64,000 bases of DNA from Lacinutrix venerupis (GCF_003663945.1 NZ_RCCH01000002.1:62001-126000); one strand, 5' to 3'; positions 16,143-25,807 are shown, counted from the first letter of the stretch. Notes: generated by a model from the sequence alone, not told the origin. Numbers and translations are program-made.

Positions 16143-17540
16143 ATGAAAACTTTTAGCCTTTACACTAATTACAAAAAAATTCTTGCAGATACTATTACTC
16201 CAGTTAGTATCTATTTAAAAATTAGAGATAAATTTCCCAATAGTATTTTACTAGAAAGTAGTGATTATCATGCAAACGATAACAGTTTCTCTTATATCTG
16301 TTTTAATCCTATTGCTTCTATAAAAGTATCTGGAGACACAATTGAACAAAAATTTCCAGATGGAAGTATACTTAGAAATCGTACTAAAGATGTTCCTAAA
16401 ATGATCCATAAGTTTACTAAACGTTTTAAAGTAAATTCCGATCATGATTTTAAGTTTATAAACAACGGTATTTTTGGATATACTGCTTACGATGCTGTAA
16501 AGTACTTTGAAGATATAGAAATTTCAAAAAAAGAAAACTCAATAGATATACCAGATATTTATTATGCTGTCTATCAAAACATTATTGCAATTAATCATTT
16601 TAAAAATGAAGCCTATATTTTTGCTCATTGTTTTAATGATAATGCTAGCAATATAGATGAAATATTACATATTATAAAGTCTACTAATTTTGCTTCATTT
16701 GAATTTTCTACAGATTCAAAAATAAAATCAAATCTTACAGACGACGAATATAAAGACCATGTAACATTAGCTAAAAAACACTGTGCAAGAGGAGATGTTT
16801 TTCAGCTTGTTTTATCAAAAAAATTCTCTCAAACGTTTAAAGGAGACGAGTTTAATGTTTATCGTGCATTACGTAGCATTAATCCATCTCCATATTTATT
16901 TTATTTCGATTATGGCAATTTTAAAATTTTTGGAAGTTCTCCCGAAGCCCAATTGGTAGTAAACGAAGGAATCGCAGAAATCCATCCTATTGCCGGCACT
17001 TTTAAACGTACTGGAAATGATGAAAAAGATACTGGATTAGCAAAAAAGCTTGCAGAAGATGAAAAAGAAAACTCTGAACATGTAATGCTAGTAGATTTAG
17101 CCAGAAACGATTTAAGTAGACATGGCAGCCAAGTAAAGGTTGAAACTTATAAGGAAGCCCAATTCTTCTCTCATGTTATTCATTTAGTTAGTAAGGTTAC
17201 AGGAAAAATTCACGACAATACTGCTACTATGCAAGTTGTTGCAGATACATTTCCTGCAGGAACTTTAAGCGGAGCGCCAAAACATAAAGCCATGCAACTA
17301 ATAGAAAAATACGAGAAAACAAGCCGTGCTTTTTATGGTGGAGCTATTGGTTTTATGGATTTTAATGGTAATTATAATCATGCAATAATGATTAGAACTT
17401 TTTTAAGCAAAAACCACGAATTACATTGGCAGGCTGGAGCTGGATTAGTTTCTAAATCTAATCCAGAGAATGAGTTACAAGAGGTCTATAATAAATTAGG
17501 AGCATTGACAAATGCTATTGAATTAGCAAAAGAAATTTAA
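16143..17540 (+). CDS. trpE: Anthranilate synthase component I
   Basis: A 465-residue chorismate-binding enzyme that makes anthranilate from chorismate with ammonia supplied by TrpG. The N-terminal feedback-site pattern 'NSILLESSDY' corresponds to the LLES tryptophan-binding motif, so end-product inhibition is likely. Catalytic-domain motifs are visible: 'IFGSSPEAQLVV', 'IHPIAGTFKRTG', 'DLARNDLSRHG', 'TFPAGTLSGAPKHKAM' and 'WQAGAGLVSKSNPENELQEV'. It is the first structural gene of the trp operon. It follows the attenuator and is followed by trpG after 1 base. Confidence 0.97.
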   Translation: MKTFSLYTNYKKILADTITPVSIYLKIRDKFPNSILLESSDYHANDNSFSYICFNPIASIKVSGDTIEQKFPDGSILRNRTKDVPKMIHKFTKRFKVNSDHDFKFINNGIFGYTAYDAVKYFEDIEISKKENSIDIPDIYYAVYQNIIAINHFKNEAYIFAHCFNDNASNIDEILHIIKSTNFASFEFSTDSKIKSNLTDDEYKDHVTLAKKHCARGDVFQLVLSKKFSQTFKGDEFNVYRALRSINPSPYLFYFDYGNFKIFGSSPEAQLVVNEGIAEIHPIAGTFKRTGNDEKDTGLAKKLAEDEKENSEHVMLVDLARNDLSRHGSQVKVETYKEAQFFSHVIHLVSKVTGKIHDNTATMQVVADTFPAGTLSGAPKHKAMQLIEKYEKTSRAFYGGAIGFMDFNGNYNHAIMIRTFLSKNHELHWQAGAGLVSKSNPENELQEVYNKLGALTNAIELAKEI

Positions 17541-17541
17541 T

Positions 17542-18108
17542 ATGAAAAAAGTATTAGTAATAGATAATTACGACAGTTTTACATATAATTTGGTTCATTA
17601 TTTAGAGGATTTAGATTGTGAAGTAACTGTAAAAAGAAACGATAAATTAACTTTAGAAGAAGTTGACTCTTTTCATAAAATAGTACTATCTCCTGGTCCA
17701 GGAATACCAGACGAAGCTGGCTTATTAAAAGCAATAATTAAACAATACGGTCCAACAAAAAGTATTTTGGGAGTGTGCTTAGGGCAACAAGCAATTGGCG
17801 AAGTTTATGGAGGCACACTAATAAATTTAGAAAGTGTTTTTCATGGTGTAGCTGCAAAAGTCGATATTACTGTAGATAATGAAGTTTTATTTAAAGGCAT
17901 GGAGAAAACTATAGAAGTAGGCAGGTATCACTCTTGGGTTGTTAATGCTAATTTACCAGAAGAATTAGAAGCCACTTCTTTTGATGAGAATGGGCAAGTA
18001 ATGTCTTTAAGACATAAAGTTTACGATGTTAGAGGAGTACAATATCATCCTGAAAGTGTATTAACTCCTTTAGGAAAACAAATTCTAGACAATTGGGTAA
18101 AAAGCTAA
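17542..18108 (+). CDS. trpG: Anthranilate synthase component II (glutamine amidotransferase)
   Basis: A 188-residue class I glutamine amidotransferase. The oxyanion strand PGPG is at ~51-54, the nucleophile Cys79 lies in 'GVCLGQQAIGEVYGG', and the His-Glu pair is 'YHPES' (His169, Glu171). It hydrolyses glutamine and passes ammonia to TrpE. It begins 1 base after the trpE stop, so translational coupling is likely. Proteins of this type can also serve PabB in folate synthesis, but the operon context makes TrpG the natural reading. A gap of about 105 bases without another evident gene separates it from trpD. Confidence 0.96.
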   Translation: MKKVLVIDNYDSFTYNLVHYLEDLDCEVTVKRNDKLTLEEVDSFHKIVLSPGPGIPDEAGLLKAIIKQYGPTKSILGVCLGQQAIGEVYGGTLINLESVFHGVAAKVDITVDNEVLFKGMEKTIEVGRYHSWVVNANLPEELEATSFDENGQVMSLRHKVYDVRGVQYHPESVLTPLGKQILDNWVKS

Positions 18109-18213
18109 AACAATTAAATTTATCCGGCGCTTTTAATAGAAGACAAATATATTTTGCATATTAAAGCATAAAACATTTAAAATAATAAAGTTAATCGCTT
18201 TCGCGGAAATAAA

Positions 18214-19206
18214 ATGAGAAAAATATTAAACAGATTAATTAATCACGAAAACATCTCGAGCGAAGAGGCTAGAAATGTGTTAATAAACATTTCTAAAGGG
18301 CAATATAACCAAAGCCAAATTGCTTCTTTTCTAACTGTATTTATGATGCGTAGCATTACCTTAGAAGAGCTTAAAGGATTTCGTGATGCTCTTTTAGAGT
18401 TATGCATAAGAATAGATTTATCTAATTTTAATACTATAGACTTGTGTGGAACTGGTGGAGATGGAAAAGACACTTTTAATATCTCTACAATTTCTTCTTT
18501 TGTAACTGCTGGAGCTGGAGTAAAAGTTGCAAAACATGGTAATTATGGTGTGTCATCTGCTTCAGGATCTTCAAATGTTATGGAAGCTTTAGGTATTCAT
18601 TTTTCAAAAAAAGCAGACTTTTTAAAATACGCTTTAGACCAAGCAAGTATATGTGTTTTACATGCGCCATTGTTTCATCCAGCCATGAAACATGTAGCTC
18701 CAATTAGAAAAGAATTGGGTGTAAAAACATTTTTTAACATGTTAGGTCCAATGGTAAATCCTTCTTTTCCGCAAAACCAAATGGTTGGAGTTTTTAATTT
18801 AGAATTACAAAGACTTTACGGTTATTTATATCAAAATACAGACAAAAAATACAGTATTGTACATGCTTTAGATGGCTACGATGAGATTTCTTTAACAGGA
18901 AAAACTAAAATTATTTCTAATAATGCAGAAACCATAATAGAGCCATCAGATTTAAAAGTTGAACAATTGGAACAAGCAGATATTTTTGGAGGAGCAACAG
19001 TAAAAGAAGCTGCAAAAATTTTCAAAAATATAATTAATAATAAAGGAACAGAAGCACAAAATAATGTTGTTTTTGCCAATGCAGGATTAGCTATTGCTAC
19101 AGTAAAAAACATTTCTCATCAAGAAGGATTTGAATTAGCAAAAGAGAGTTTAGAAAGCGGCAAAGCAAAAGCAAGTTTAGAACGTTTAATTCAATTAAGT
19201 AAATAA
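18214..19206 (+). CDS. trpD: Anthranilate phosphoribosyltransferase
   Basis: A 330-residue enzyme that transfers phosphoribosyl from PRPP to anthranilate. The glycine-rich PRPP loop is 'DLCGTGGDGKDTFNIST', followed by 'KHGNYGVSSASGSSNVMEALG'. The substrate region 'HPAMKHVAPIRKELGVKTFFNMLGPMVNP' and the late 'VHALDGYDEISLTG' are family signatures. The last base of its stop overlaps the first base of the trpC ATG (TAATG), indicating coupled translation. Confidence 0.97.
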   Translation: MRKILNRLINHENISSEEARNVLINISKGQYNQSQIASFLTVFMMRSITLEELKGFRDALLELCIRIDLSNFNTIDLCGTGGDGKDTFNISTISSFVTAGAGVKVAKHGNYGVSSASGSSNVMEALGIHFSKKADFLKYALDQASICVLHAPLFHPAMKHVAPIRKELGVKTFFNMLGPMVNPSFPQNQMVGVFNLELQRLYGYLYQNTDKKYSIVHALDGYDEISLTGKTKIISNNAETIIEPSDLKVEQLEQADIFGGATVKEAAKIFKNIINNKGTEAQNNVVFANAGLAIATVKNISHQEGFELAKESLESGKAKASLERLIQLSK

Positions 19207-19988
19207 TGGATATTTTAACAAAAATAGTTAAAGACAAACGTATAGAAGTAAACCTTCGAAAACAACTTATTCCCGTAGCACAGTTAGAACAATCAATCCT
19301 TTTTAATAAAAAAACCATTTCGTTAGCTAATAAATTAAAAAATAGTAATACAGGAATAATTGCAGAACACAAACGCAGATCGCCTTCAAAACAAATAATT
19401 AACAACACTCTAAACGTATTCGATGTAGCCAAAGGTTATGAAAATGCTGGAGTTTGCGGCATGTCTGTTTTAACAGATGGAAAATATTTTGGTGGCTCTT
19501 TAGACGATTTATTAACCGCGAGAGCAAGTTGCAATTTACCATTACTACGTAAAGAATTTATTATAGACCAATATCAAATTATTGAAGCTAAAGCTTATGG
19601 TGCAGATGTTATTTTACTAATAGCAGCCATTTTAACAAAAGCTGAAATTAAGCAATATTCTGAGTTTGCAAAAAGCCTAAATTTAGACGTATTATTGGAA
19701 GTGCATAATGAAGCAGAATTACAAAAATCAATCATGCCTAGCCTAGATATGCTTGGTGTAAATAATAGAAATTTAAAAACGTTTGAAGTTAGCCTAGAAA
19801 CAAGCAAACTATTGAGCGAACAAATTCCAGATGATTTCGTAAAAGTATCAGAAAGTGGAATAAGCAGTATAGAAGCCATTAAAACCTTACAGCCTTTTGG
19901 CTATAAAGGCTTTTTAATTGGTGAAAATTTTATGAAAACAGATAATGCAGGCAATAGTGCCCAAAAATTTATAAACGATTTAAAATGA
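19206..19988 (+). CDS. trpC: Indole-3-glycerol-phosphate synthase
   Basis: A 260-residue TIM-barrel enzyme that converts CdRP to indole-3-glycerol phosphate. Signatures are 'IIAEHKRRSPSK' (catalytic Lys), 'GMSVLTDGKYFGGS', 'LLRKEFIIDQYQI', 'DVLLEVHNEAEL', 'LGVNNRNLKTFEV' and 'VSESGISS'. It is separate from TrpF, unlike the fused enzyme of enterobacteria. Its TGA stop overlaps the trpF start (ATGA). Confidence 0.97.
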   Translation: MDILTKIVKDKRIEVNLRKQLIPVAQLEQSILFNKKTISLANKLKNSNTGIIAEHKRRSPSKQIINNTLNVFDVAKGYENAGVCGMSVLTDGKYFGGSLDDLLTARASCNLPLLRKEFIIDQYQIIEAKAYGADVILLIAAILTKAEIKQYSEFAKSLNLDVLLEVHNEAELQKSIMPSLDMLGVNNRNLKTFEVSLETSKLLSEQIPDDFVKVSESGISSIEAIKTLQPFGYKGFLIGENFMKTDNAGNSAQKFINDLK

Positions 19989-20620
19989 ATCTAAAAATAT
20001 GTGGAATGAAAAATGAAAACAACATCCTTGATGTTGCAGAACTTAATCCTAGTTATATGGGTTTCATTTTTTATGAAAAATCACCTCGATACTTTAATAG
20101 TGTAATACCAGAACTACCAGAGAACATTAAAAAAATAGGTGTTTTTGTAAATTCTACCTTCGATTATATTAGAGGAAAAGTAGAAAAACATAATCTACAA
20201 GGTGTACAGTTACATGGTGATGAGACACCAGAATTATGTTCTAAATTAAAAGCTTTAGATATAATAGTAATTAAAGTGTTTTCTATAAAAAATCAATTCG
20301 ATTTTAAAGTTTTAGAACCTTTTGAAGACGTTTGCGATTATTATTTATTCGATACAAAAGGCAAAGAACCTGGTGGAAATGGCTATACTTTTAACTGGAA
20401 TGTTTTAAAAAAATACCCATCCATTAAACCTTACTTTTTAAGTGGTGGTATTGGTCCAAAAGAATTAGATGCTTTGCTCCTATTTTTAAAAAGGCCAGAG
20501 TCTGAACTTTGCTGCACATTAGATTTAAACAGCAAATTTGAAACTGCTGCAAAATTAAAAGACATTACAAAGCTAAAAGCTTTTCAAAAAAAATTAATAG
20601 ATGCTAACTATATAAGATAA
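19985..20620 (+). CDS. trpF: Phosphoribosylanthranilate isomerase
   Basis: A 211-residue TIM-barrel isomerase. The N-terminal catalytic Cys is in 'LKICGMKNENNI', then come 'YMGFIFYEKSPRY', 'GVFVNST', 'LQGVQLHGDETPE', the catalytic Asp region 'YYLFDTKGKEPGGNGYTFNW' and 'YFLSGGIGPKEL'. The final LDLNSKFE matches the usual D-N-SR-E phosphate-binding end. It overlaps trpC by four bases and is followed 43 bases later by the preferred trpB start. Confidence 0.96.
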   Translation: MNLKICGMKNENNILDVAELNPSYMGFIFYEKSPRYFNSVIPELPENIKKIGVFVNSTFDYIRGKVEKHNLQGVQLHGDETPELCSKLKALDIIVIKVFSIKNQFDFKVLEPFEDVCDYYLFDTKGKEPGGNGYTFNWNVLKKYPSIKPYFLSGGIGPKELDALLLFLKRPESELCCTLDLNSKFETAAKLKDITKLKAFQKKLIDANYIR

Positions 20621-20663
20621 TTACTATTTAAGGTAGAAATTACTTTATTCATTGAAAAAGAAA

Positions 20664-21845
20664 ATGAAATATAACATCAACAACAAAGGTTACTACGGCG
20701 ATTTTGGAGGCGCATACATTCCAGAAATGCTTTACCCAAATGTAGAAGAGCTACGCTTAAATTACCTAAAAGTAATGCAAGAACCTTCTTTTAAAGAAGA
20801 GTTTAATCAATTATTAAAAGATTACGTCGGGCGCCCATCTCCACTTTACTTTGCAAAACGATTAAGTAAAAAATACAATACAAAAATTTATTTAAAACGA
20901 GAAGACTTAAACCATACTGGAGCTCACAAAATTAACAATACTATTGGTCAAATTTTAATGGCTCAGCGTTTAGGAAAAAAACGAATTATAGCAGAAACTG
21001 GAGCAGGACAACATGGTGTAGCAACAGCAACTGTTTGTGCACTTATGGGCATGGAGTGTATTGTTTACATGGGAGAAATTGATATTGCACGTCAAGCACC
21101 AAATGTTGCAAGAATGAAAATGTTAGGCGCTAAAGTTGTACCAGCATTATCTGGAAGCAAAACATTAAAAGACGCTACTAATGAAGCCATAAGAGATTGG
21201 ATAAACAATCCTGTAGACACACATTATATTATTGGAAGTGTTGTTGGACCTCATCCATATCCAGATATGGTAGCTAGATTTCAAGCTGTCGTTTCAGAGG
21301 AGATACAGTGGCAATTACAAGAAAAAGAAGGAAAAAGCACACCAGACTATGTAATAGCATGTGTAGGTGGAGGTAGTAATGCTGCAGGTGCTTATTATCA
21401 TTATTTAGAAAACACTAATGTAAATTTAATAGCCGTTGAAGCCGCAGGAAAAGGTGTTAACTCTGGAAAAAGTGCAGCAACCTCGGCATTAGGTAAAGAA
21501 GGTATTATTCATGGTAGTAAAACCTTATTAATGCAAACTAACGACGGACAGATTACAGAACCATATTCTATTTCTGCTGGACTAGATTATCCGGGTGTTG
21601 GACCAATGCATGCTCATTTATTTAAAACTGGACGTGCCGAATTTGTTTCGGTTACAGACGATCAAGCTATGACTGCTGGATTAGAATTATGCGAACTAGA
21701 AGGCATCATTCCTGCAATAGAAAGTTCTCACGCACTAGCTGTTTTTGGACATAAAACATTTAAACCAGACGATATTGTTGTATTAAGTTTGTCTGGTCGT
21801 GGAGATAAAGATCTTGATACTTATATTAATCATTTCAAATTATAA
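20664..21845 (+). CDS. trpB: Tryptophan synthase beta chain
   Basis: A PLP enzyme joining indole and serine. The PLP lysine is in '[13 protein letters not shown]', the phosphate loop is '[15 protein letters not shown]', and '[27 protein letters not shown]' and '[14 protein letters not shown]' are TrpB signatures. The frame is open from a TTG at 20652, but I chose the ATG at 20664 because [23 protein letters not shown] starts like typical TrpB1 proteins, giving 393 residues. It is followed after 3 bases by trpA, its partner in the alpha2beta2 complex with the indole tunnel. Confidence 0.96.
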   Translation: MKYNINNKGYYGDFGGAYIPEMLYPNVEELRLNYLKVMQEPSFKEEFNQLLKDYVGRPSPLYFAKRLSKKYNTKIYLKREDLNHTGAHKINNTIGQILMAQRLGKKRIIAETGAGQHGVATATVCALMGMECIVYMGEIDIARQAPNVARMKMLGAKVVPALSGSKTLKDATNEAIRDWINNPVDTHYIIGSVVGPHPYPDMVARFQAVVSEEIQWQLQEKEGKSTPDYVIACVGGGSNAAGAYYHYLENTNVNLIAVEAAGKGVNSGKSAATSALGKEGIIHGSKTLLMQTNDGQITEPYSISAGLDYPGVGPMHAHLFKTGRAEFVSVTDDQAMTAGLELCELEGIIPAIESSHALAVFGHKTFKPDDIVVLSLSGRGDKDLDTYINHFKL

Positions 21846-21848
21846 ATT

Positions 21849-22613
21849 GTGAATAGAATTAATCAAAAACTAAAAGAAAATAAAAAGTTACTTTCTATAT
21901 ATTTTTCTGCAGGTTTCCCTAAACTAGACGACACAGTCTCAATAATAGAAAACCTTGAAAAAAATGGTGTAGATATGATTGAAATAGGACTACCTTTTAG
22001 CGACCCATTAGCAGATGGACCAACAATACAAGCAAGCTCTACACAAGCATTAAAAAACGGAATGACAACCAATGTTCTTTTTAATCAATTAAAAGACATT
22101 CGTAAAACCGTGTCTATTCCATTAATACTTATGGGTTATTTTAATCCTATGCTTCAATATGGTGTAGAAGCATTTTGTAAAAAGTGTCAAGATATTGGTA
22201 TTGATGGTTTAATAATTCCAGATTTGCCTGTAGATGTTTATAACGAAAAATACAAAGCTATTTTTGAAAAATATGGTTTAATAAATGTGTTTTTAATAAC
22301 TCCGCAAACCTCTGTAGAACGTATTAATTTTATAGATTCCATTTCAAATGGATTTATTTATATGGTAAGTAGCGCAAGTGTAACAGGTAGCAGCTCTGGT
22401 TTTGGAGAAGCACAAACTAATTACTTTAAACGCATTGCAGATATGAACTTAAAGAATCCTCAAATTATAGGTTTTGGTATTAGTGATAGTGAAACTTTTA
22501 AACAAGCTACAAAATATGCTAAAGGAGCGATTATAGGTTCTGCGTTTATAAAACACTTAAAAAGCGAAGGTGTTACTAAAATAAATAATTTTACAAGCCT
22601 AATTTTAAGATAG
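21849..22613 (+). CDS. trpA: Tryptophan synthase alpha chain
   Basis: A 254-residue TIM-barrel subunit that cleaves indole-3-glycerol phosphate. The catalytic Glu and Asp are in 'MIEIGLPFSDPLADGPTIQ'. Further signatures are 'PLILMGYFNPMLQYGVEAF', 'IDGLIIPDLPVDVYNE', 'FIYMVSSASVTGSSSGF', 'IIGFGISDSETF' and 'GAIIGSAFIKHL'. The start is a GTG at 21849, three bases after the trpB stop; no ATG lies close by in frame upstream. It is the last gene of the trp operon. Confidence 0.96.
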   Translation: MNRINQKLKENKKLLSIYFSAGFPKLDDTVSIIENLEKNGVDMIEIGLPFSDPLADGPTIQASSTQALKNGMTTNVLFNQLKDIRKTVSIPLILMGYFNPMLQYGVEAFCKKCQDIGIDGLIIPDLPVDVYNEKYKAIFEKYGLINVFLITPQTSVERINFIDSISNGFIYMVSSASVTGSSSGFGEAQTNYFKRIADMNLKNPQIIGFGISDSETFKQATKYAKGAIIGSAFIKHLKSEGVTKINNFTSLILR

Positions 22614-22618
22614 TTTAG

Positions 22619-22637
22619 CATTGATAATCAATGTTTT
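22619..22637 (+). terminator. Probable trp operon terminator
   Basis: CATTGAT-A-ATCAATG forms a short hairpin directly after the trpA stop, followed by TTTT. It is a weak structure, but no better one lies downstream before the next small gene. Confidence 0.4.
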
Positions 22638-22707
22638 AACTAAGCCTTGTGATATGTTTTTATTGATGATTTGTATATTAGTATAGAATCAATAAAACAA
22701 AAATATT

Positions 22708-22851
22708 ATGGGAACTATAAAAGACAAAAAGAAATTTAAAACTACAAAAACACAAACAAATCCTACCAACCCAACTGGGAACACGGATATAAAAACAAAT
22801 AAATTTGATATTGATAAATCAACTATCAAGAAGCAACAAAACAAGCAATAA
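22708..22851 (+). CDS. Small basic hypothetical protein (47 aa)
   Basis: An ATG at 22708 opens a frame of 47 codons ending TAA. The protein is very rich in Lys, Thr, Asn and Gln (MGTIKDKKKFKTTKTQTNPT..., ending STIKKQQNKQ) and has no hydrophobic segment, so it is probably disordered and cytoplasmic. Support is modest. The frame fills the space between trpA and a strong palindromic terminator that begins 23 bases after its stop, and an A-rich stretch typical of Bacteroidota translation starts precedes the ATG. I do not recognise a family. Confidence 0.45.
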   Translation: MGTIKDKKKFKTTKTQTNPTNPTGNTDIKTNKFDIDKSTIKKQQNKQ

Positions 22852-22873
22852 TTTATTTTAAAATTATTACTTT

Positions 22874-22909
22874 GTAAAGCCCAAACTTAATATTAAGTTT
22901 GGGCTTTAC
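22874..22909. terminator. Intrinsic terminator (perfect 18-base-arm palindrome)
   Basis: GTAAAGCCCAAACTTAAT pairs with ATTAAGTTTGGGCTTTAC, a perfect inverted repeat without a spacer, flanked by T-rich sequence. It ends the transcript of the small gene at 22708 and lies 14 bases before trmL. Confidence 0.82.
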
Positions 22910-22923
22910 TTATTATAATTATT

Positions 22924-23376
22924 ATGGCATTAAACATTGTTTTAATAGAACCCGAAATACCTAATAATACAGGAAACATTGGTAGACTAGCTTTAGCATC
23001 TGGTTCTAATCTACACCTAGTAAAGCCTTTTGGTTTTGAAATTACAGACGCGAGGTTAAAGCGAGCCGGACTAGATTATTGGCAACATCTTAACGTTACA
23101 TATTATGATAGTATTCAAGATTTTTTTAAAATAAATAAAGACAAGAAAATGGCTTTTTTATCAAGTCATGGCAAAAAGCAACATTGGGATATTAAATTTG
23201 AAGATGATTTATTTTTAATATTTGGTAAAGAATCTAAAGGCTTACCAAAACCTATCATTCAAAAACATGAAAACGCTTTATTTAAAATTCCACTTTACAG
23301 CGAACATGTACGCAGTCTAAACTTAGCAAACGCTGTAAGCATTATAATTTACGAAGGTTTAAGGCAATTAAAATGA
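22924..23376 (+). CDS. trmL: tRNA (cytidine(34)-2'-O)-methyltransferase
   Basis: A 150-residue SPOUT methyltransferase. 'NIVLIEPEIPNNTGNIGRLALASGSNLHLVKPFGFEITDARLKRAGLDYW' is the TrmL/YibK signature, 'LIFGKESKGLPKPII' the second motif, and 'IPLYSEHVRSLNLANAVSIIIYEGLRQL' the trefoil-knot SAM site. It methylates the ribose of the wobble base in tRNA-Leu isoacceptors. Its stop overlaps the next start by four bases, so it is co-translated with the DNA alkylation repair gene. Confidence 0.95.
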   Translation: MALNIVLIEPEIPNNTGNIGRLALASGSNLHLVKPFGFEITDARLKRAGLDYWQHLNVTYYDSIQDFFKINKDKKMAFLSSHGKKQHWDIKFEDDLFLIFGKESKGLPKPIIQKHENALFKIPLYSEHVRSLNLANAVSIIIYEGLRQLK

Positions 23377-24041
23377 ATAACTTAATAAGTGCTTTAGAAA
23401 CTGAATTTTCTCGTAATGCAAATTCCCAAATAGCATTAAAGCAGCAAGCTTATATGCGAGATCAATTTGTAACTTATGGTATTAAAACGGAAGTAAGAAG
23501 AAGCATTCAAAAACCATTTTTAGTTAAAACCTATCTTCCAGAAAAAGAAGAATTAGAAACTATAGTTAAAACACTTTGGGCTAAACCAGAAAGAGAATTT
23601 CAATATTTTGCACAAGAACTTTCTTTTAATTATTTAAAGCAAACAGAACAAAAAGACATTGCTTTATTCGAGTTTATGATAACTAATAAATCTTGGTGGG
23701 ATACTGTAGATTTTATAGCAGTAAAACTATTAGGCAACTACTTTAAAATCTTTCCCGAATTACAAAAAGAATACGTTGATAAGTGGTTAAATTCAGAACA
23801 TATATGGTTGCAACGTTCTGCGTTATTATTTCAATTAAAATACAAAACAGATTTAGATTCTAGTTTAATGGCTTACACCATTAATAACCTTTTGGGCTCT
23901 AAAGAGTTTTTTATAAACAAAGCCATTGGTTGGGTTTTAAGAGAATATAGTCGCACAAATCCTAATTGGGTTTTAGAATTTGTAGCAGCTACACCGCTAA
24001 GTAATTTAAGCAAAAAAGAAGCTTTAAGACTAATTACTTAA
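23373..24041 (+). CDS. DNA alkylation repair protein (AlkD family)
   Basis: A 222-residue all-helical protein of HEAT-like repeats. 'NSQIALKQQAYMRDQFVTYGIKTEVRRSI' is the AlkD/AlkC N-terminal signature, and 'REFQYFAQELSFNYL', 'SWWDTVDFIAVKLLGNYF' (with the conserved W-D), 'WLQRSALLFQLKY' and 'INKAIGWVLREYSRTNPNWV' follow. Family members are DNA glycosylases that remove bulky or positively charged N3/N7-alkyl purines. It overlaps trmL and converges with the minus-strand gene ending at 24044. Confidence 0.92.
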   Translation: MNNLISALETEFSRNANSQIALKQQAYMRDQFVTYGIKTEVRRSIQKPFLVKTYLPEKEELETIVKTLWAKPEREFQYFAQELSFNYLKQTEQKDIALFEFMITNKSWWDTVDFIAVKLLGNYFKIFPELQKEYVDKWLNSEHIWLQRSALLFQLKYKTDLDSSLMAYTINNLLGSKEFFINKAIGWVLREYSRTNPNWVLEFVAATPLSNLSKKEALRLIT

Positions 24042-24043
24042 TA

Positions 24044-24268
24044 TTATATATTATTTTTCTTTAAGTATTCTAAATAAAAATCCTCAACTTTTTTTCGAGC
24101 CCAAGGTGTACGGCGTAAAAATTTAAGACTAGATTTAACTGATGGGTTATCTGTAAAACATTTAATTTTTATATTATAACCCATGTATTCCCAACCATAA
24201 TGCGCTTGTAAATCGGTTACAATTTTCTCAAGTTTAATTCCGTGGAGTGGATTGTTTGGTTGTGACAT
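24044..24268 (-). CDS. VF530 family (DUF2132) DNA-binding protein
   Basis: A 74-residue protein matching the VF530 family: '[65 protein letters not shown]'. The HG-xLExI...L...YGW and [17 protein letters not shown] patterns are characteristic. The family folds into a small double-stranded-DNA-binding-like domain, though its biological role is unknown. It directly follows (0 bases) another small gene and the DEAD-box helicase on the minus strand, suggesting one transcript. Confidence 0.9.
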   Translation of the reverse strand: MSQPNNPLHGIKLEKIVTDLQAHYGWEYMGYNIKIKCFTDNPSVKSSLKFLRRTPWARKKVEDFYLEYLKKNNI

Positions 24269-24478
24269 TTATAATACCATTTGTTTTATTTTAATAGCTT
24301 TCTCAAAATGATCTAATTGGTGCGTTTCAATCCACCAAGTAGCAGCCTCCATTAGCAATTTTGGATTGTCATTTTTATTTTTAAAAAACGCATAAAATGA
24401 TAATCCGACATTATCTCCTTTTTGAGCAATTTTTTGATTGCAGACTTCTATAATTTTTTCTTTTAATTCTTTAGTCAT
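24269..24478 (-). CDS. Small conserved protein, resembles DUF6500
   Basis: A 69-residue cytoplasmic protein, 'MTKELKEKIIEVCNQKIAQKGDNVGLSFYAFFKNKNDNPKLLMEAATWWIETHQLDHFEKAIKIKQMVL'-like in layout: two or three helices with a conserved-looking GLSFYAFF...LLMEAATWWI core. I believe this is DUF6500, from memory and not verified. Function unknown. It lies between the helicase gene (3 bases upstream) and the VF530-type gene (directly downstream), so it is probably part of that transcript. Confidence 0.65.
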   Translation of the reverse strand: MTKELKEKIIEVCNQKIAQKGDNVGLSFYAFFKNKNDNPKLLMEAATWWIETHQLDHFEKAIKIKQMVL

Positions 24479-24481
24479 CCT

Positions 24482-25807
24482 TTAATTTCTAGAACGTCTA
24501 TCACTAGTTGAGCGTCTATCGTTACTAGAACTTCTGCTCTTATTTTTACTACGGTTTCTTCCTCCTCCATTTCTTGAGTTAGAATTCTTTTTAGACCTAT
24601 CTCCAGGACCTTTTGCCTTTTTATTTCTTGGCTGTCTATTTTGCCTTGGTTTTATTGGTGCTGTAGATGCATTGGGATCTGGCTCGAAACCTTCCATTAT
24701 TTGTACTGGTAATTTTTCTCCAATTAGCTTTTCAATATCACGTAAATACTGTGTTTCGTCCGCACTTACTAAAGATATAGCTTCTCCTTTAGCTCCTGCT
24801 CTACCTGTTCTTCCTATTCTGTGTACATAATCTTCAGAAATATTGGGTATTTCAAAATTAATAACATGTGGTAATAATGGAATATCCAATCCACGTGCGG
24901 CAATATCTGTTGCTACCATTACGCGAATTGTACCGTCTTTAAAACCTTTTAAAGCTTTGGTTCTTGCGCCTTGACTTTTATTTCCATGAATTGCTGCAGC
25001 GGTAATTCCGGAGCTAATCATTTTCTTAGTTAATTTATTGGCTCCGTGTTTTGTACGTGTAAACACAAGTACTTGTTTCCAATTACCATCGGAAATTAAT
25101 TTAATTACCAAATCGGTTTTTAAACCTTTTGCTACACGATATATTTTTTGGGATATAGCTTCAACTGTTGTATTTTCAGGAGTAGCTTCAACCTGTACAG
25201 GATTTTTAAGAATATTAAAAGCTAACTTTTTTATATCCTTAGAAAACGTTGCAGAAAACATAAGGTTTTGCCTTTTATCTGGCATTAGTTTCATGACGCG
25301 TTCTATGTCACGTAAAAAACCCATATCAAGCATTCTATCTGCTTCATCTAAAACAAATATTTCTACACGTTTTAAAGACAATAAGCCTTGGTTGTTTAAA
25401 TCTATTAAACGACCTGGTGTTGCCACCAAAACATCTACACCTTTTCTAATAGTTGCTACTTGTGGTTTTTGGTTTACACCGCCAAATATAACGGCACTTC
25501 TTAAATTTAAAAATTCGCTATATTCTTTAACATTAGCATACACTTGCGCTGCTAATTCTCGTGTTGGTGTTAATACTAATGCACGAATAGGTCTAAATTT
25601 TTCTTTAGGGTTTTCGCTTAATAAGTGCAACATTGGCAAAGTAAAACCTGCTGTTTTTCCTGTTCCTGTTTGTGCAGATGCTAAAACATCGTATCCATCT
25701 AAAACTGGTGGTATTGCTTTTGCTTGTATTGGTGAAGGTATATTGTATCCTTTTTTACTAATTGCTTTTAGTATAGGCTCGGACAGCCCTAATAATTTAA
25801 ATGACAT
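24482..25807 (-). CDS. DEAD-box ATP-dependent RNA helicase, RhlE-like
   Basis: A 441-residue helicase with all core motifs: Q motif '[13 protein letters not shown]', I 'AQTGTGKT', Ia '[11 protein letters not shown]', Ib '[10 protein letters not shown]', II '[13 protein letters not shown]', III 'MFSATFS', IV '[14 protein letters not shown]', V '[12 protein letters not shown]' and VI '[12 protein letters not shown]'. The C-terminal ~70 residues are a disordered, highly basic tail ([16 protein letters not shown]..., [11 protein letters not shown]) typical of RhlE-type helicases and used for RNA binding. It is likely to act in ribosome assembly or RNA turnover and cold adaptation. It is the first gene of a three-gene minus-strand unit. 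Confidence 0.95.
   Translation of the reverse strand: MSFKLLGLSEPILKAISKKGYNIPSPIQAKAIPPVLDGYDVLASAQTGTGKTAGFTLPMLHLLSENPKEKFRPIRALVLTPTRELAAQVYANVKEYSEFLNLRSAVIFGGVNQKPQVATIRKGVDVLVATPGRLIDLNNQGLLSLKRVEIFVLDEADRMLDMGFLRDIERVMKLMPDKRQNLMFSATFSKDIKKLAFNILKNPVQVEATPENTTVEAISQKIYRVAKGLKTDLVIKLISDGNWKQVLVFTRTKHGANKLTKKMISSGITAAAIHGNKSQGARTKALKGFKDGTIRVMVATDIAARGLDIPLLPHVINFEIPNISEDYVHRIGRTGRAGAKGEAISLVSADETQYLRDIEKLIGEKLPVQIMEGFEPDPNASTAPIKPRQNRQPRNKKAKGPGDRSKKNSNSRNGGGRNRSKNKSRSSSNDRRSTSDRRSRN

Noticed and set aside
20652-20663. TTG start four codons upstream of trpB
   Set aside because: The ATG at 20664 fits the usual TrpB N-terminus; the extra residues (LKKK) have no support.
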